A stretch of 15,846 nucleotides of DNA from Acetobacter sp. CAG:977 (lineage in GTDB: Bacteria > Pseudomonadota > Alphaproteobacteria > CAAGCB01 > CAG-977): assembly GCA_000434295.1 (NCBI GenBank), contig HF994935.1:284968-300813 (forward strand). The letters run 5' to 3'. The position numbers and the translations under genes were made by a program. Below the pieces are notes generated by a model. That model was not told where the DNA came from and searched no databases. It was given only the letters and a program-made list of their open reading frames with translations. Position 1 is the stretch's first letter. Each line of letters starts with the position of its first letter. Positions 14,101 through 15,846 of the stretch are shown one piece after another.

Positions 14101-15846
14101 CAACGGCGACGTTTAATGCGGATACCGCTTTACAAAACGTTGTTTTCGGTGCTACGAACGGCGTATTGACCGTCGGTAACGGCGTTCGCGTTACGCTGAC
14201 TCAGGATATGACGACGACGGGGAACAATAATATTACCGGCGCCGGCACGCTGTTTGTCAGCGACGGCAAAAAGCTGTCTTTGAATTCATCGATTTCAGGA
14301 CTGGGGAATTTGCTGTTGGGAAACGGCAGTACGGCGAATTTCAATCAGGACGGTTCTTTGGGAACGATATCGTTCGCTTCGGACGGAGCGCTTTCGACGG
14401 TCTATATTGACGGGGGCAAAACATTGTCGGTTTCTGGCGGCATAACCGTCGGAGAAAACAACGAAATCAACGGAACGGGGACGCTCTTGCTTGCCGGCAA
14501 CGCTTCGGGTGTTTTCGGCGGATCGGACGATATTGAAGGGACATTGAAAATCGGAACGGGAACGGCTTCGTTCGTCGGTGATAAAACCGTTGCCAATATC
14601 GCTTTCGTATCGGAGAACGGCGGCACAATCAACATTGTCGAAGGGACAACGCTGACCGTTGATGCCAATATTGCGACTTCGGGAACGAACGTGCTGACGG
14701 GCAAAGGCGTTTTGGTATTAAAGGACGGAGCGAATGCCGCTTTCGGAGCCGAAATCGCTTCTTTGGGGACGTTAAGCATCGGTTCGGGCAAAGCCGCGTT
14801 TAATGCAAACGCTCATATAGATGCCATAGATTTTGTCGACGGGACGGGCGGCGAAATCTCTATTTCCTCTGGCAAGGTTTTGACGCTTTACAGCGATTTT
14901 TCAACATCGGGAGCCAATATTCTTTCCGGCGACGGCGTTTTGAATTTCGCTAACGGCGTTAACGGTACTATCGGTTCCGTGGTTTCTTCTTTGGGTGGTA
15001 TCCGCATCGGATCCGGCACCTTGAATATCAATGAAACGTCAAATATAGGAAACGTTTCTTATACGGATGCGGACGGCGAAATTGTCGTCGCGGCGTCCAA
15101 GACGCTGTCATTATCTTCGGATTTCGTAACGAACGACAGAAACAAGCTGACGGGAGACGGGACTCTGGCGATGAAAGGCAGTGCAGGAGCCGTATTTAAT
15201 GCTCCGTTGGATTTTAACGGAACGATAACGGCAGAAACGGGGACGTTGCGCTTTAACCATGACGGGAACGCGGGGACGATCAAGATCGGAACTGCCGGCG
15301 TATTGGATTTGGACGTGTCCCGAGTAACGGCATCGACGGTTGATTTGGGAACCGGTTCGACATTGGCGCTGCGAATTGCCCGAAAAGCTACGAATGACGC
15401 GGGATACGTTATCGGCGGGAACGTCGGCGTATTGCAGGCGAATACGGTAAATGTCGCAGGTCCGTCAACATTGAAAATAACGGTTGATTACGGCGTCGTA
15501 ACGGCGGTGAACGGAACGGAATTCAAATTCATTGAAGGGACTGTCAATAACGGGGATGCGTTAAGTGTCCAAAACAATCGCTATCGCTTTGAAAAGACTT
15601 CGTGCGACGGCGGACTTTGCTATAACGTTTTCCAGACGTCAAACGGATCTGCGGCGGCAGGGGAAGCCGGCGGTTCGCAAAATAACAAAGATACGGCAGC
15701 CGCCTTTTTGGACGGCAGATTTTTCGCGGAAGGCACTTCTTTGGCACAAGTCGCGGAACATTTGGATAAATTGTCGCAACATGAACCCGACCGTTATGTC
15801 AAGGCTTTGACGGCACTGGCTCCCGACGTTACGGGCGCCTCTACCC
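11151..15846 (+). CDS. Giant autotransporter passenger (type V secretion), 3' end outside window
   Basis: One frame stays open from the ATG at 11151 to the window end, at least 1565 residues. Residues 1-24 are a signal peptide ending AYA before DC (Sec export, signal peptidase I). The passenger is rich in Gly, Thr, Ser and Asn, as in secreted beta-helices. From about residue 617, and strictly from 725 to 1333, it is built of units of about 76 residues. Each has a GxGTLxL strand, then LxIGxGTAxF, then GGTVxIxxGxTLTL, like the autotransporter-associated beta-strand repeat. Residues 1534-1565 (VAEHLDKLSQ to ALTALAPDV) match the segment just before an autotransporter beta-barrel, so the barrel should begin just past the window. 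Four cysteines were found: C26/C34 and C1485/C1490. GGGA about nine bases upstream is a weak ribosome site. No good promoter is visible in 11064-11150. Host-surface or adhesive role is inferred; the target is unknown. Confidence 0.9.
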   Translation, partial: MRSLVKASLFLSVSFSVFPLPAYADCDLTGSADCTVEKTQISGTNAYGMVVNGGNQNTISTTGTLTLIGSIYQRLANGFVVQMSSQNIPPVINFNGGALWDISSSYTLPSDVAELIDPSGSPVSEVLNSLGMTITNDNGGDIVIQNGYFNGNVNIYKGDDKAIQYYRTQDGQIKNFEITSQGNIRLYGGKFYFNNGASEISLKASVTASSDKSGNVFLYDPTFNVGYVLNPDNPDDLSQKSSATVNIGNTFYNLGIYGGTYNVDEGSTLAFGGSGVTLENNATYQPVKFSGAGTIEFSSGSTDISSGLVVNINSQIYWNEGVLKLSTGGMILNNNVTVNQFLFGSNDGSTLSISDGYRLTVLDNLTMLATTRLVGDGELYLNEKASAIFGSLDFGSVRLNEGSATFTGNSLLTNLYGGNGKIYVNAQLSVENLFLENSELEMNEGLNVTNLDFGTSGTIKFTANKSLTLRSDSTIYNTKIIDTTASQGTITIASGYGLNFADDETAPGQEFVSEGLNLQIEEGSSLNFNGTKATVNDVTVKKGAANFNSGETNVNNLVIGDAGAVEAGTNTVAKVENGVTLNASNVNALIGAQMVVNGNLTVGEILTNGGRETYSSVSGTGTLTITEEATFNGWFDNFNSVVLDASSQNVTANFNGLSGKDSIANLTLKSTDASTATAYLTGSLTLDSLNFDETYGGVVEIADGAILGIRHTSDISGENAKKNVIKGLGTLELLGSTSINFGGSGEYLGGLKIGSGTATITQEADLGSVTFSSLTGGTLNILDGVVLNVQSSVTTAGTNKITGGGTLKLEGNANGTFGASIEDLGALEIGDGTATFNYNATLGNVVFTSGGTGKIEIAKGTTVTLSKELNLAQSNSIVGEGTLNLASAANAVLNTGNGSLGYLLVGSGTASFNKDSSLNNLNFASAEGGTVEIGSGLTLTINNVLNMSGANAVSGSGTLSLNNGAVANFGGNIGGLQNLEINNATATFNADTALQNVVFGATNGVLTVGNGVRVTLTQDMTTTGNNNITGAGTLFVSDGKKLSLNSSISGLGNLLLGNGSTANFNQDGSLGTISFASDGALSTVYIDGGKTLSVSGGITVGENNEINGTGTLLLAGNASGVFGGSDDIEGTLKIGTGTASFVGDKTVANIAFVSENGGTINIVEGTTLTVDANIATSGTNVLTGKGVLVLKDGANAAFGAEIASLGTLSIGSGKAAFNANAHIDAIDFVDGTGGEISISSGKVLTLYSDFSTSGANILSGDGVLNFANGVNGTIGSVVSSLGGIRIGSGTLNINETSNIGNVSYTDADGEIVVAASKTLSLSSDFVTNDRNKLTGDGTLAMKGSAGAVFNAPLDFNGTITAETGTLRFNHDGNAGTIKIGTAGVLDLDVSRVTASTVDLGTGSTLALRIARKATNDAGYVIGGNVGVLQANTVNVAGPSTLKITVDYGVVTAVNGTEFKFIEGTVNNGDALSVQNNRYRFEKTSCDGGLCYNVFQTSNGSAAAGEAGGSQNNKDTAAAFLDGRFFAEGTSLAQVAEHLDKLSQHEPDRYVKALTALAPDVTGAST
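13323..15149 (+). repeat. Coding repeat array, period about 228 bp (76 residues), inside the autotransporter
   Basis: The landmark codon opening the GxGTLxL strand falls at 13323, 13551, 13779, 14007, 14232, 14466, 14694, 14922 and 15147. The steps are 228, 228, 228, 225, 234, 228, 228 and 225. A second landmark (the Ile of LxIGxGTA) repeats at 13407 and 13635, also 228 apart. The units are divergent in DNA and protein, so the array is old. A looser unit starts at 12999. Confidence 0.85.

Noticed and set aside
12218..14791. Several long minus-strand open frames inside the autotransporter (12218-12910, 13091-13492, 13766-14098, 14402-14791)
   Set aside because: They mirror the codon bias of the long plus-strand gene, have Pro/Ser/Phe-rich low-complexity translations, and show no family motif or clear ribosome site.
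13323..15149. Passenger repeats as a CRISPR array or satellite DNA
   Set aside because: The period is a multiple of three, units are divergent in DNA, and the frame is continuous protein coding sequence.

Overview
The window looks like chromosomal DNA of an anaerobic, fermentative alphaproteobacterium, possibly one of the uncultured host-associated lineages. This is inferred from three things: the gene order xseB-ispA-dxs-tlyA, which is typical of Alphaproteobacteria; an elongator tRNA-Met with a G1-U72 acceptor pair, as is common there; and anaerobic genes (an [FeFe] hydrogenase and a piece of class III ribonucleotide reductase). No insertion sequence, phage gene, CRISPR array or rRNA gene is visible.

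Layout. 1-2700: the 3' part of hydB and complete hydA, the last genes of a probable HydABC electron-bifurcating hydrogenase operon, closed by a strong terminator. 2723-3420: one unrecognised 192-residue protein with its own strong promoter. 3420-4881: an alpha/beta hydrolase (minus strand) and cysE (plus strand) diverging from a 67-bp gap in which their predicted promoters face each other. 4878-5038: a tRNA-Met(CAT) gene with promoter and terminator. 5117-5792: a membrane-anchored flavodoxin with terminator. 5793-6289: a regulatory region holding two direct repeats, a sigma70-type promoter and a good NrdR-box match, followed by a 64-residue protein that resembles only the glycyl-radical end of anaerobic ribonucleotide reductase NrdD. 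6288-7082: a DUF1796-like protein on the minus strand. 7178-11063: the xseB-ispA-dxs-tlyA operon. 11151 to the end: a giant autotransporter, at least 1565 residues, whose beta-barrel lies beyond the window.

How the genes fit together. HydBA would exchange electrons between NADH, ferredoxin and H2. The flavodoxin, CysE and the NrdD-like domain fit redox and sulfur metabolism under anoxia. IspA and Dxs supply isoprenoid precursors, XseB is a nuclease subunit, and TlyA modifies rRNA. The autotransporter is a surface protein built on a strikingly regular 228-bp (76-residue) repeat.

The observations most worth a second look are: the lone NrdD glycyl-radical domain with a 14/16 NrdR-box match over its promoter; the C-terminal HydA domain, which aligns with a thioredoxin-like [2Fe-2S] ferredoxin but has lost all four cysteines; and the metrical repeat of the autotransporter passenger.
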